In this document: one piece after another, positions 16,500 to 23,686 of the stretch | Layout: the number at the start of each line of letters is the position of its first letter | Position numbering within the stretch: position 1 is the first letter of the stretch | Assembly (NCBI RefSeq): GCF_004803505.1 | Contig: NZ_SSWH01000001.1 | Location: forward strand, 434,001-498,000 | Source: Arthrobacter echini | GTDB taxonomy: Bacteria; Actinomycetota; Actinomycetes; Actinomycetales; Micrococcaceae | Length of the DNA stretch: 64,000 nucleotides | Direction: 5' to 3' | Notes under the pieces: model-generated | Told to the model about the DNA's origin: nothing | The model's input: only the letters and a program-made list of their open reading frames with translations | Databases searched by the model: none | Position numbers and translations under genes: made by a program

Positions 16500-19400
16500 T
16501 CAGCGGAAGTCGCGTGACTTGCTGGTGGCCCTGAGCCGGAGGGCCTCGATCCGGTCCGCCACCACGTTCACGACGCCTTCGGCCGAGCGTTCGAGGATGC
16601 CGCGGACCACCACACTGCCCGCTTCCCGCGCAACGCGGCGATGCCGCTGCCAGAGACCCACCGAGCAGATGATGTTCACCAGCCCGGTTTCGTCCTCGAG
16701 ATTCATGAAGGTGATGCCGCTCGCGGTCGCCGGTCTCTGCCGGTGCGTCACGACTCCTGCCACCTCGATCCGCCGCCCGGACTCCGCGGTCCTCAGCTCC
16801 AGGGCGGTCAGGACCCCGCGGCGGATCAGCCTGCTCCTGACATGACGCATCGGGTGGTCGTCCGGGGTGATGCCGGTGGACCAGAGATCGGAGCCCACCC
16901 TGTCGATGTCCGAGAGGTCGGGCATCAGCGGGGGCTGGATGTAGACCGCGGTCCCCCTGATCTGGTCGGCACGCTCCGTGGAGGCCGGCCCGGCATGCCA
17001 CAGCGCCTCCCGGCGGGTCAGACCCAGGGAGTCGAAGGCTCCCGACGCGGCGAGGGCCTCGAGCTGGCCCGCATCGACGCCGGTCCGTCGCGCCAGATCC
17101 GGGAGATCCTCGAAAGGCCCGTCCCGGTCACGCTCGGCGACGATCTTCTCGGCCAGCTTCACCCCGAGGGATTCCACACTCGCCAGTCCGAGCCGCACCG
17201 CATGGTTGCCGTCGCGGCGGTGGGGGGTGGAGTCGAAGGGCGTGTCCGGGTCGAAGGAGCCGACCGGGGCCTGCTCGTTCTCGGTACAGCAGTCCATGCC
17301 GGTGGTACGCCGGGAAGGATCGGCGGGAGCCTCGTATCCGGCGAGTGGCTCCAGTTCGGCGTGCACGCCGGAGAGCAGGATGTCGGGCCGCAGGACGACG
17401 ACGCCGTGCCGTCGGGCATCGGCGACGAGCGTCTGCGGGGAGTAGAAGCCCATGGGCTGCGCACGCAGCAGCGAGGCGAGGAACGCTCCCGGATAATGCA
17501 GACGCAGCCAGGCGCTCACGTAGACCAGCAACGCGAAACTGATCGAGTGGCTCTCGGCGAATCCGAAGTTCGCGAACGCGTGGATCTTGCTGTAGATGGC
17601 GTCCGCCGTCTCCCCGGTGATTCCCCTGGCTGCCATGCCCTCGTACAGCGTGGCCCTGAGGGAGTCGATCCGCTCCTCGCCCCGCTTCGATCCCATGGCA
17701 CGGCGCAGGAGATCGGCGTCCGCGCCGGTGCAGCCGCCCACCACCATGGCCATCTGCATCAGCTGTTCCTGGAAGAGCGGAACACCGAGTGTCCGCTCCA
17801 GGACCGGCTTGAGCTCCGGGTGGATGTACCGCACCTCCTCCTCGCCCATCTTCCGCTTGATGTACGGGTGGACGGCGCCGCCCTGGATGGGACCGGGCCG
17901 GACCAGTGCCACCTCGATCACCAGATCGTAGAACTGACGGGGCTGCAGGCGGGGGAGCATGCCCATCTGGGCGCGACTCTCCACCTGGAAGACCCCGATC
18001 GAGTCAGCGGAGCACAGCATGTCGTAGACGCCCTGCTCCTCCTTCGGGATGGTGTGCAGTTCCCATTCCTCACCGAAGTGCCGCGCCACGAGATCGAAGT
18101 TGTACTGGATGGCCGCAAGGATGCCGAGGCCCAGCAGATCGAACTTCACCAGTCCCATCCAGGCGCAGTCGTCCTTGTCCCACTGCAGGACGGTCCGCCC
18201 CTCCATCCGTCCGTGCTCGATCGGGCATACTTCTCCCACCGGCCGGTCCGTCAGCACCATTCCGCCCGAGTGGATGCCCAGATGACGCGGGAACTTCAGT
18301 ACCTGCTGCGCCAGGGTAACCACGGGCTCCGGGATGTCGTGGTCGGTACTGGAGACCAGACCTCCCCAGCGCTCGATCTGCCGGGACCAGGCGTCCTGCT
18401 GACCGGGGCTGTGACCGAGGGCCTTCGCCATGTCACGGACGGCGAACTTCGGCCGGTACGTGATCACGTTGGCCACCTGGGCGGCGTTGAAGCGGCCGTA
18501 CTTCCGGTAGACGTACTGGATGACCTCCTCGCGCCGGTCCGCGTCGAAGTCGACGTCGATGTCCGGTTCCTCGTCCCGCAGACTCGAGAGGAAGCGTTCG
18601 AAGGGGAGCCGGTACTTGATGGAATCGACGGCCGTGATCTCCAGCAGATAGCAGACCGCCGAGTTGGCAGCGGAGCCCCGGCCCTGGCACAGGATGCCGT
18701 GACGGCGGGCGTACTGCACGAGATCGTGGACGATCAGGAAGTAGCCCGGGAAGTTCTTGTCCTCGATGACCTCCAGTTCGCGCTCGATGCGTTCGCGGAC
18801 ATCGGTCCGGCCCCCGTAGAGTTTGTCGGCTCCCTGCCAGACGAGCCGGCGGAGATAGCTCATCTGGGTGTGACCCTCGGGCAGCTCGATGGTCGGCAGG
18901 CCGGGCGTGACGCTGCGCAGGGTGAAGGACAGCTCCGCCGCGATGTCCACGGTGCTCTCCACGGCTCCGGGGTAGTTTCGGAATCTGCGCAGCATCTCCG
19001 CGCCGCTGCGCAGGTGGGCGGAACCGGCCGCGGGAAGCCAGCCGTCCATCTGGTCCAGGCTCCGGCGGGCCCTGACCGCCGCCAGGGCGGTGGCGAGCCT
19101 GTGCTGGTCCGGGGTGGCGTAGTGGACGTTGTTGGTGGCCACGACGGGCAGGGACAGGCGGGCGGCGAGAGCGGCCAGGGCGTCATTGTGCGCGGTGTCG
19201 AGGGGGTTGCCCTGATCGATGAGTTCGACGGCGACGCACTCCGGGCCGAACAGTTCCACGAGCCGGCGCAGTTCGGTCCCGGCTGCGGCTTCCCCAGCCA
19301 TGAGCGCCGAGCGGACCGATCCCTTCCGGCATCCCGTGAGGATCATCCACTGGCCTCCGGAGTGTCCGGCGAGACGCTCCAGGTCGTAGCGGGGCCTGCC

Positions 19401-19916
19401 CTTCTCCGCACCGGGAGCGAGCTGCGCCTCGGTGATGGCCGTGGACAGGCGGTGATAGCCGCCTGCTCCGCGAGCCAGGACCAGGAGGTGCTGTCCCTCG
19501 GGATCTGCTGCCCCGTTCTGGGGTCCGGACAGTCCCAGGGAGAGCTCCGCGCCGTACAGGGTCGAGAAACCCGGGTACCTCTCGGTGGCCTCGGCGAAGC
19601 GGACAGCGCCGTACAGACCATCGTGGTCGGTCAGTGCCATGCCGGTGAGACCGAGCCTCCGGGCCTCCTCGGCGAGGTGCTCGGGGCTGGAGGCGCCGTC
19701 GAGGAAGCTGAAGTTGGAGTGGGCATGCAGTTCCGCGTACGGAACCACCGGGCCCTCCGGGGCGGGCATCTCCGTGGGAGCCGTGTAGGGCAGACGCTTC
19801 CGCGACCATGCAGGACTGTCACCGCCGTCGGCGCCGACGGGCGGTGCGCCGGGCCGGGTGGCGGAGAGATTCCGCTCGAAGTCCGACCACGGGATGGGTG
19901 GGTTGTTCCAGCCCAT
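16500..19916 (-). CDS. dnaE2: Error-prone DNA polymerase DnaE2
   Basis: A 1138-residue C-family polymerase that performs translesion synthesis in the SOS response with ImuA' and ImuB. The N-terminal PHP domain starts at residue ~55 with ELHAHSNFSFLDGASSP and continues LTDHDGLYG. The polymerase core contains PDIDVDFDADRREEVIQYV, with the catalytic acidic residues, then the finger region and HhH motifs, and near the C-terminus an OB fold (VEVAGVVTHRQRP ... LEDETGLVNII). ATG 19916 follows a GGAGGACC ribosome site. The 96 nt between imuB and dnaE2 contain a 15-bp tandem repeat. It ends the SOS operon. Confidence 0.96.
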   Translation of the reverse strand: MGWNNPPIPWSDFERNLSATRPGAPPVGADGGDSPAWSRKRLPYTAPTEMPAPEGPVVPYAELHAHSNFSFLDGASSPEHLAEEARRLGLTGMALTDHDGLYGAVRFAEATERYPGFSTLYGAELSLGLSGPQNGAADPEGQHLLVLARGAGGYHRLSTAITEAQLAPGAEKGRPRYDLERLAGHSGGQWMILTGCRKGSVRSALMAGEAAAGTELRRLVELFGPECVAVELIDQGNPLDTAHNDALAALAARLSLPVVATNNVHYATPDQHRLATALAAVRARRSLDQMDGWLPAAGSAHLRSGAEMLRRFRNYPGAVESTVDIAAELSFTLRSVTPGLPTIELPEGHTQMSYLRRLVWQGADKLYGGRTDVRERIERELEVIEDKNFPGYFLIVHDLVQYARRHGILCQGRGSAANSAVCYLLEITAVDSIKYRLPFERFLSSLRDEEPDIDVDFDADRREEVIQYVYRKYGRFNAAQVANVITYRPKFAVRDMAKALGHSPGQQDAWSRQIERWGGLVSSTDHDIPEPVVTLAQQVLKFPRHLGIHSGGMVLTDRPVGEVCPIEHGRMEGRTVLQWDKDDCAWMGLVKFDLLGLGILAAIQYNFDLVARHFGEEWELHTIPKEEQGVYDMLCSADSIGVFQVESRAQMGMLPRLQPRQFYDLVIEVALVRPGPIQGGAVHPYIKRKMGEEEVRYIHPELKPVLERTLGVPLFQEQLMQMAMVVGGCTGADADLLRRAMGSKRGEERIDSLRATLYEGMAARGITGETADAIYSKIHAFANFGFAESHSISFALLVYVSAWLRLHYPGAFLASLLRAQPMGFYSPQTLVADARRHGVVVLRPDILLSGVHAELEPLAGYEAPADPSRRTTGMDCCTENEQAPVGSFDPDTPFDSTPHRRDGNHAVRLGLASVESLGVKLAEKIVAERDRDGPFEDLPDLARRTGVDAGQLEALAASGAFDSLGLTRREALWHAGPASTERADQIRGTAVYIQPPLMPDLSDIDRVGSDLWSTGITPDDHPMRHVRSRLIRRGVLTALELRTAESGRRIEVAGVVTHRQRPATASGITFMNLEDETGLVNIICSVGLWQRHRRVAREAGSVVVRGILERSAEGVVNVVADRIEALRLRATSKSRDFR

Positions 19917-19925
19917 GGTCCTCCG

Positions 19926-20000
19926 TCCCCGTTGTCCCTGTCCCTGTTCCTGCTGTCCCTGTTCCTGCTGTCCCTGTTCCTGCTGTCACTGCCCCTACTG
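19926..20000. repeat. 15-bp tandem repeat between imuB and dnaE2
   Basis: Three exact copies of TCCCTGTTCCTGCTG run at 19941-19955, 19956-19970 and 19971-19985, flanked by one degenerate copy on each side (19926-19940 and 19986-20000). On the coding (minus) strand each unit reads CAGCAGGAACAGGGA, which holds an AGGGA/AGGAA ribosome-site-like purine run. The array fills nearly the whole imuB-dnaE2 gap just upstream of the dnaE2 ribosome site. Confidence 0.93.
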
Positions 20001-20012
20001 TCCCGGGACTGG

Positions 20013-21617
20013 TCAGTCGTAGCCGGCCTCCACCCACCAGGCGTGGTCCTCGAGCAGGAGCAGCCAGGCTGATCCCGACCGGTCCACCAGCTGGAAGCGG
20101 TGGAGCACTCGCCCGGCCGGATCCCACCAGCGTTCACTGATCGGCCAGGGGCCGGCCCAGGAGTGCACGGGCCGCCGCTCGTCGTCGGACGCTGCGCTGA
20201 AGAAGGCAGGATCGGCGCTCAGCAGACCGCGGCGATCCACGTCCACCGGGTTGCCGCGGGAGTCGACGACGGCGGCGGCCCGGCGCTCGGCGAACACCGT
20301 GGCGGGGGCGGGGCCCGGCAGTCTGCCGGGCCAGGGCTGGTTCCGCTCCTTCACGGACGTCTGCCGGGACACGCGGTCCGACCCGGTGGGGGCATCGCCC
20401 CAGGGGATGAGGACGCGGCGGTCCGCCAGGAGCCGCCCGCCGGCGATGACCGCGGTGAGGACGGCCCCGTGACCCAGCATGCCCTGTACCCGGGCCAGAC
20501 CGTGGTGGATGCTCTCGTCCGGTCCTGTTCCCCACAGGCCGTCGGCGTGGTCGGCGAGGTCCTCGACGACATCGGGTACCAGGTGCACCCGGGTGATACC
20601 GGAGGTCAGACCATGATCGGAGGCATTGGTCCCCTGCAGCTGCCAGCGCACACGGTCCACGACGTCGTCGGCGTCGAACCAGCGCGGATGCTGCCACCGG
20701 CGTTCGGAGACCTCGCCCGATTCCGTGTGCAGCGCCACGTGCACCGCCGTGCAGACCAGTCCGGCCTCGCGCAGGGCACCGATGAACGCACCGGCGTGGG
20801 CTCGCATGGTGAACGCGAGCTGGTCGATGCGGACCAGCGGCGGCTCGAAGTCGGCGACGGCGTCCAGGTGGGGTGGGGGCGTGCGGGCGACGACGTCGTG
20901 ATGATCGAGTCCGCTCGCCTGACGGTGGGCGATGGCGCCCTCGAGGCCGAAGCGGTTCCGGACGTCGGAGGCCCTGAGTGCCGCGAAGTCCCCCAGGGAG
21001 CGGATCCCGAGCCGCCTGAGGAGCACCGTGAGTTTCGGCTGGTCGAGGACCTCCAGCGGATAGCTGCTGAGGAACCAGGGTGAGCCACCGGACGGGATGA
21101 CGACGAGCGGGGCGTCGTCGTCGTCGAGCTGGTCCGTGGCCCTGGCCGCCTGCTCGGCGGCGAACGGGCCGTCGGCGATGCCGATCCGCACATCGGTGAG
21201 GCCGATGGCGGCAAGGGTGTCGATGACGACGCCGGCGGCTCCTTCCTCGCTGCCGTAGTAGCGCGAGGGCCCCTTGACCCGGATGGCGCACAGTCCCGGG
21301 CGGATCACCTGCACACCGGGCATGATGGTCTCGACCGCGGCGATCACGGGCTCGAAGGCGCGTTCATCGAGTGAGGAATCGTAGGCGAGCGAGACCAGTC
21401 CGGCACTGCGGGCCTGGGCCTCCCTGATGCGCAGTCCCCGCCTCACGCCGTCCTGGCGGGCCGCGGGAGAACACGCGAAGACCTCTCCGCGGTCCACGAG
21501 GACGAGAGCGGTGTCCGCGGGCAGTGCGTGTTCGCGCAGCGCTGCGGTCACGGGCCAGTCCGGGCACCAGAACAGCATGGTCCGGGTGGCGACGGTTGTT
21601 GCGGGCACGGTGGGCAT
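20013..21617 (-). CDS. imuB: ImuB, Y-family polymerase-like SOS protein
   Basis: A 534-residue Y-family polymerase homologue that acts as the hub of the DnaE2 mutasome rather than as a polymerase. It begins with the ImuB signature LFWCPDWPVTAA after a short extension (ATG 21617). The second catalytic motif, where active Y polymerases have SxDE, reads LCAIRVKGP without acidic residues, so it is expected to be inactive, as in other ImuB proteins. The conserved PWPGRLPGPAPATVF region lies ~residue 435, and the C-terminal region supplies protein contacts. The ATG shares one base with the imuA' stop (TGATG). No classical QxxLxLF clamp motif was picked out by eye. Confidence 0.93.
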   Translation of the reverse strand: MPTVPATTVATRTMLFWCPDWPVTAALREHALPADTALVLVDRGEVFACSPAARQDGVRRGLRIREAQARSAGLVSLAYDSSLDERAFEPVIAAVETIMPGVQVIRPGLCAIRVKGPSRYYGSEEGAAGVVIDTLAAIGLTDVRIGIADGPFAAEQAARATDQLDDDDAPLVVIPSGGSPWFLSSYPLEVLDQPKLTVLLRRLGIRSLGDFAALRASDVRNRFGLEGAIAHRQASGLDHHDVVARTPPPHLDAVADFEPPLVRIDQLAFTMRAHAGAFIGALREAGLVCTAVHVALHTESGEVSERRWQHPRWFDADDVVDRVRWQLQGTNASDHGLTSGITRVHLVPDVVEDLADHADGLWGTGPDESIHHGLARVQGMLGHGAVLTAVIAGGRLLADRRVLIPWGDAPTGSDRVSRQTSVKERNQPWPGRLPGPAPATVFAERRAAAVVDSRGNPVDVDRRGLLSADPAFFSAASDDERRPVHSWAGPWPISERWWDPAGRVLHRFQLVDRSGSAWLLLLEDHAWWVEAGYD

Positions 21618-22447
21618 CACGAGGACTTCATAAGCCGGGGTTCGAACAGGGAAGTGGCGGACCTGTCGGTAGCTGCGACGGCAGCTGCGACGGGGCCGAC
21701 GGAGTCGAAGGAACGGGATGCGGAGTGGTCGCCGAACCCGGTGCTGTCCGTGGTGCCCTGCAGATCGTCCAGTCCCACATAGGCATGACGCAGCCGGCCG
21801 GAGGGTTGCGTGGCAGTGATCTTCATGCGGCGTGTCCTCAGGTGGCCGGTACCCGCGCCGAGGCCCTCCCACGCGCTCTCGGCCACCCCGAGCGTGGAGT
21901 CGCTCTGCTTCCAGGCACCGAGGGTGATCAGCGCCGCACCCCGTTGGCGCAGGCGCGCCTTCAGGCGTGCCCACTCGCTGGGCGCGAGGTGGTCGGGGGC
22001 GCGGACCAGCACGACGGACACCACATCCACGAGGGCTGCCGTGACGGAGAGCCACTGGCTTCCGGGATCGGGGATCAGGATGAGCCGCTCGAGGTTGATG
22101 CCCAGGCCCTGCGCCGCTTCGGCACTGAAGTCCGGCACCCCGATGACGCAGCACCACGCGCCCGTCGCGGAAGGACCGGCGAGCAGCGCCATGGCAAGGG
22201 TGCAGGAGTTCCGTACCGCGTACGAGCTCCCGGACTGGAGACCACCGCCGGGCAGGATCCTGGCAAGGGCCGGCACCGTGGGCATGCGTCGGGAATCCAG
22301 CGTGGCGGCCTGCATGCTGTTGATGCGGGCCTGCAGATCGCGCGCGACATCGGATGCTCCGCGACGACCGTCCGGTACGGCGCGTGAGGCGCCCTCGACG
22401 GGAGGATCATCCCACTCGAGGTCATGGCCGGCAGCTGGAGGCGTCAC
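21617..22447 (-). CDS. ImuA'-type SOS mutagenesis protein
   Basis: A 276-residue RecA-fold relative of ImuA/ImuA', the third member of the DnaE2-ImuB mutasome. The P-loop-like segment RILPGGGLQSGSSYAV (residues ~63-78) is a degenerate Walker A without the GKT ending, as usual for ImuA'. Further blocks are NLERLILIPDPG, VVSVVLVRAPD and RGAALITLG (~168-176). The GTG start at 22447 has no Shine-Dalgarno, and a -10 element ends 6 nt before it, so a leaderless mRNA is likely. A LexA-type box lies in the promoter spacer. It is coupled to imuB by TGATG. An internal start at Met45 is possible but less likely given this promoter. Confidence 0.88.
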   Translation of the reverse strand: MTPPAAGHDLEWDDPPVEGASRAVPDGRRGASDVARDLQARINSMQAATLDSRRMPTVPALARILPGGGLQSGSSYAVRNSCTLAMALLAGPSATGAWCCVIGVPDFSAEAAQGLGINLERLILIPDPGSQWLSVTAALVDVVSVVLVRAPDHLAPSEWARLKARLRQRGAALITLGAWKQSDSTLGVAESAWEGLGAGTGHLRTRRMKITATQPSGRLRHAYVGLDDLQGTTDSTGFGDHSASRSFDSVGPVAAAVAATDRSATSLFEPRLMKSS

Positions 22448-22453
22448 CCCCCA

Positions 22454-22482
22454 ATATTCGAAGACGTGTTCGATTAAGTCAA
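22454..22482 (-). promoter_or_regulatory. SOS promoter with LexA box upstream of imuA'
   Basis: Reading on the minus strand: -35 TTGACT (22482-22477), 17-nt spacer, -10 GAATAT (22459-22454). A 16-bp palindrome, TCGAACACGTCTTCGA (22473-22458), matches the actinobacterial/Gram-positive SOS box TCGAAC-N4-GTTCGA with one mismatch and fills the spacer, where bound LexA would block RNA polymerase. The expected start site coincides with the GTG of imuA' (22447). Confidence 0.85.
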
Positions 22483-22520
22483 TCGGTGGTGAGCGTCCGG
22501 TACAGCTGGTCCCGTGGTGC

Positions 22521-22913
22521 TCAGGTGTCGGAGGCCCTGCGCGCAGCGTCGCGTTCCCTGATCCTCGCTGCCTCGCTACGGACGGCCGCCTGCGTGGCGC
22601 GCTCGCCGACCAGCCAGGCCGGTGGGTCCTGCAGCAGGGCGGTGATCTGCTCGCTCGTCAGGGGCTCCGTCAGTCCACCACGCGCCAGACCGCTGATGGA
22701 GATGCCGAGCTTCTGCGCGACGACGGGGCGTGGGTGGGGACCCGTGCGGCGCAGCTCCGCGAGCCATTCCGGGGGCGTGCGCTGCAGTTCGTCGAACTCC
22801 GCGCGCGTCAGCCCGGTCTCCTGGAAGTCCCGGGGCGTGGCCGGCAGATAGATCCCCAGCTTCTTGGCCGCCGTGGCGGGTTTGAGGGTCTGGGGGGATT
22901 TCGCGGGAGTCAT
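22521..22913 (-). CDS. DUF5997 family protein
   Basis: A 130-residue protein of the DUF5997 family, function unknown. The conserved core runs LKPATAAKKLGIYLP, LTRAEFDELQRTPPEWLAEL, then GPHPRPVVAQKLGISISGLA and EPLTSEQITALLQDPPAWL. The segment VVAQKLGISISGLARGG (residues ~64-80) looks like a helix-turn-helix, which suggests nucleic-acid binding, but this is inference. It is divergent from a LysR-type effector-domain gene, with which DUF5997 genes are repeatedly found in Actinobacteria. ATG 22913 has no Shine-Dalgarno; TAAGCT (22925-22920) ends 6 nt upstream, so the transcript is probably leaderless. The C-terminus is Arg/Ala rich. Confidence 0.85.
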   Translation of the reverse strand: MTPAKSPQTLKPATAAKKLGIYLPATPRDFQETGLTRAEFDELQRTPPEWLAELRRTGPHPRPVVAQKLGISISGLARGGLTEPLTSEQITALLQDPPAWLVGERATQAAVRSEAARIRERDAARRASDT

Positions 22914-22919
22914 GCACCC

Positions 22920-22948
22920 AGCTTACGGTCGTGCCCGGGCACTACTGT
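22920..22948. promoter_or_regulatory. Face-to-face leaderless promoters (DUF5997 / LysR-type sensor)
   Basis: On the minus strand TAAGCT (22925-22920) ends 6 nt before ATG 22913; on the plus strand TACTGT (22943-22948) ends 6 nt before ATG 22955. The two -10 elements are only 17 bp apart, so the divergent promoters overlap and polymerase can probably occupy only one at a time. Between them is GTGCCCGGGCAC (22931-22942), a perfect 12-bp palindrome that is a natural candidate operator. Confidence 0.7.
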
Positions 22949-22954
22949 GAGCAG

Positions 22955-23686
22955 ATGCCCAGCGATCAGCCCCGAGTCCTGTCCGTCGGCTTCGTGCCGG
23001 GTGTGACCCCCGGCAAGTGGGTGGCCAGGTGGCGCGAGCGGCATCCCGAGGTACCCCTGGAGCTCCACGAGCGCGACGAGGACGCGCTGCATGCCCTGCG
23101 GAACGGATCCGACGACGTCGTCTTCGTCCGGTTGCCGGTGGACCGCACCGGCCTGCACCTGATCCCCCTCTACGAGGAACGACCCGTGGTGGTCATGTCG
23201 CGCGAGAACGAGCTCTCGCTCTACGACGAGGTGCCGCTCGAGGAGCTCGAGGGGCAGACCCTGCTCGATATCGGGGACTGCGGTGGGCCGAGGAACGCCG
23301 TGGAGGTGGCGGCCTCCGGTGCGGGAGTCGTCGTCCTGCCCATGTCCCTCGCCCGGCTGCACGCACGCAGGGACGCGGTGCACCGGCCGGTTCCGGGTCT
23401 GCCGGTGACGACCATCGGCATTGCATGGCGGGTGGAGGACGAGTCCGACGACGTCGAGGAGTTCGTCGGCATAGTCCGCGGGCGGACGGCGCAGAGCTCG
23501 CGGCAACCCTCCCGGCGGGAGATGCAGAAGACCCAGAAGAAGACGGCGGCGCAGAAGACTGCGGCGAGGAAGACCGCCGCGCAGAAGACCGCCGACCGGG
23601 GCGGAGCGGGGCAGAAGGGCACGAAGAAGGGCACGAAGAAGGGCAGGACGAACAAGGGAAGCGGGAGCACACGGCATGGACGCTGA
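22955..23686 (+). CDS. LysR-type substrate-binding domain protein lacking HTH, with basic tail
   Basis: A 243-residue protein. Residues ~5-180 resemble the effector-binding (periplasmic-binding-like) domain of LysR regulators: SVGFVPGVTPGKWVARW, LELHERDEDALHALRNG, YEERPVVVMSREN and GAGVVVLPMSLARL. The N-terminal winged HTH of about 60 residues is absent. The last ~55 residues are a Lys/Ala/Thr-rich tail with KKTAAQKTAARKTAAQ repeats, like histone H1 or mycobacterial HupB tails, so DNA or polyanion binding through the tail is conceivable. ATG 22955 is preferred over GTG 22931 because a -10 element ends 6 nt before it. It overlaps the next gene by 11 nt. Function unknown. Confidence 0.83.
   Translation: MPSDQPRVLSVGFVPGVTPGKWVARWRERHPEVPLELHERDEDALHALRNGSDDVVFVRLPVDRTGLHLIPLYEERPVVVMSRENELSLYDEVPLEELEGQTLLDIGDCGGPRNAVEVAASGAGVVVLPMSLARLHARRDAVHRPVPGLPVTTIGIAWRVEDESDDVEEFVGIVRGRTAQSSRQPSRREMQKTQKKTAAQKTAARKTAAQKTADRGGAGQKGTKKGTKKGRTNKGSGSTRHGR

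Noticed and set aside
19926-20000. Possible CRISPR or attachment site
   Set aside because: Units of 15 bp are directly adjacent with no spacers and there is no integrase or cas gene; it is a simple tandem repeat.
16641-20072. A 1143-codon open frame antisense to dnaE2 on the plus strand
   Set aside because: It mirrors dnaE2 in a GC-rich gene where antisense frames stay open by codon bias. The translation is rich in Arg, Gly and His without any recognisable domain, and it spans the tandem repeat and the imuB end.
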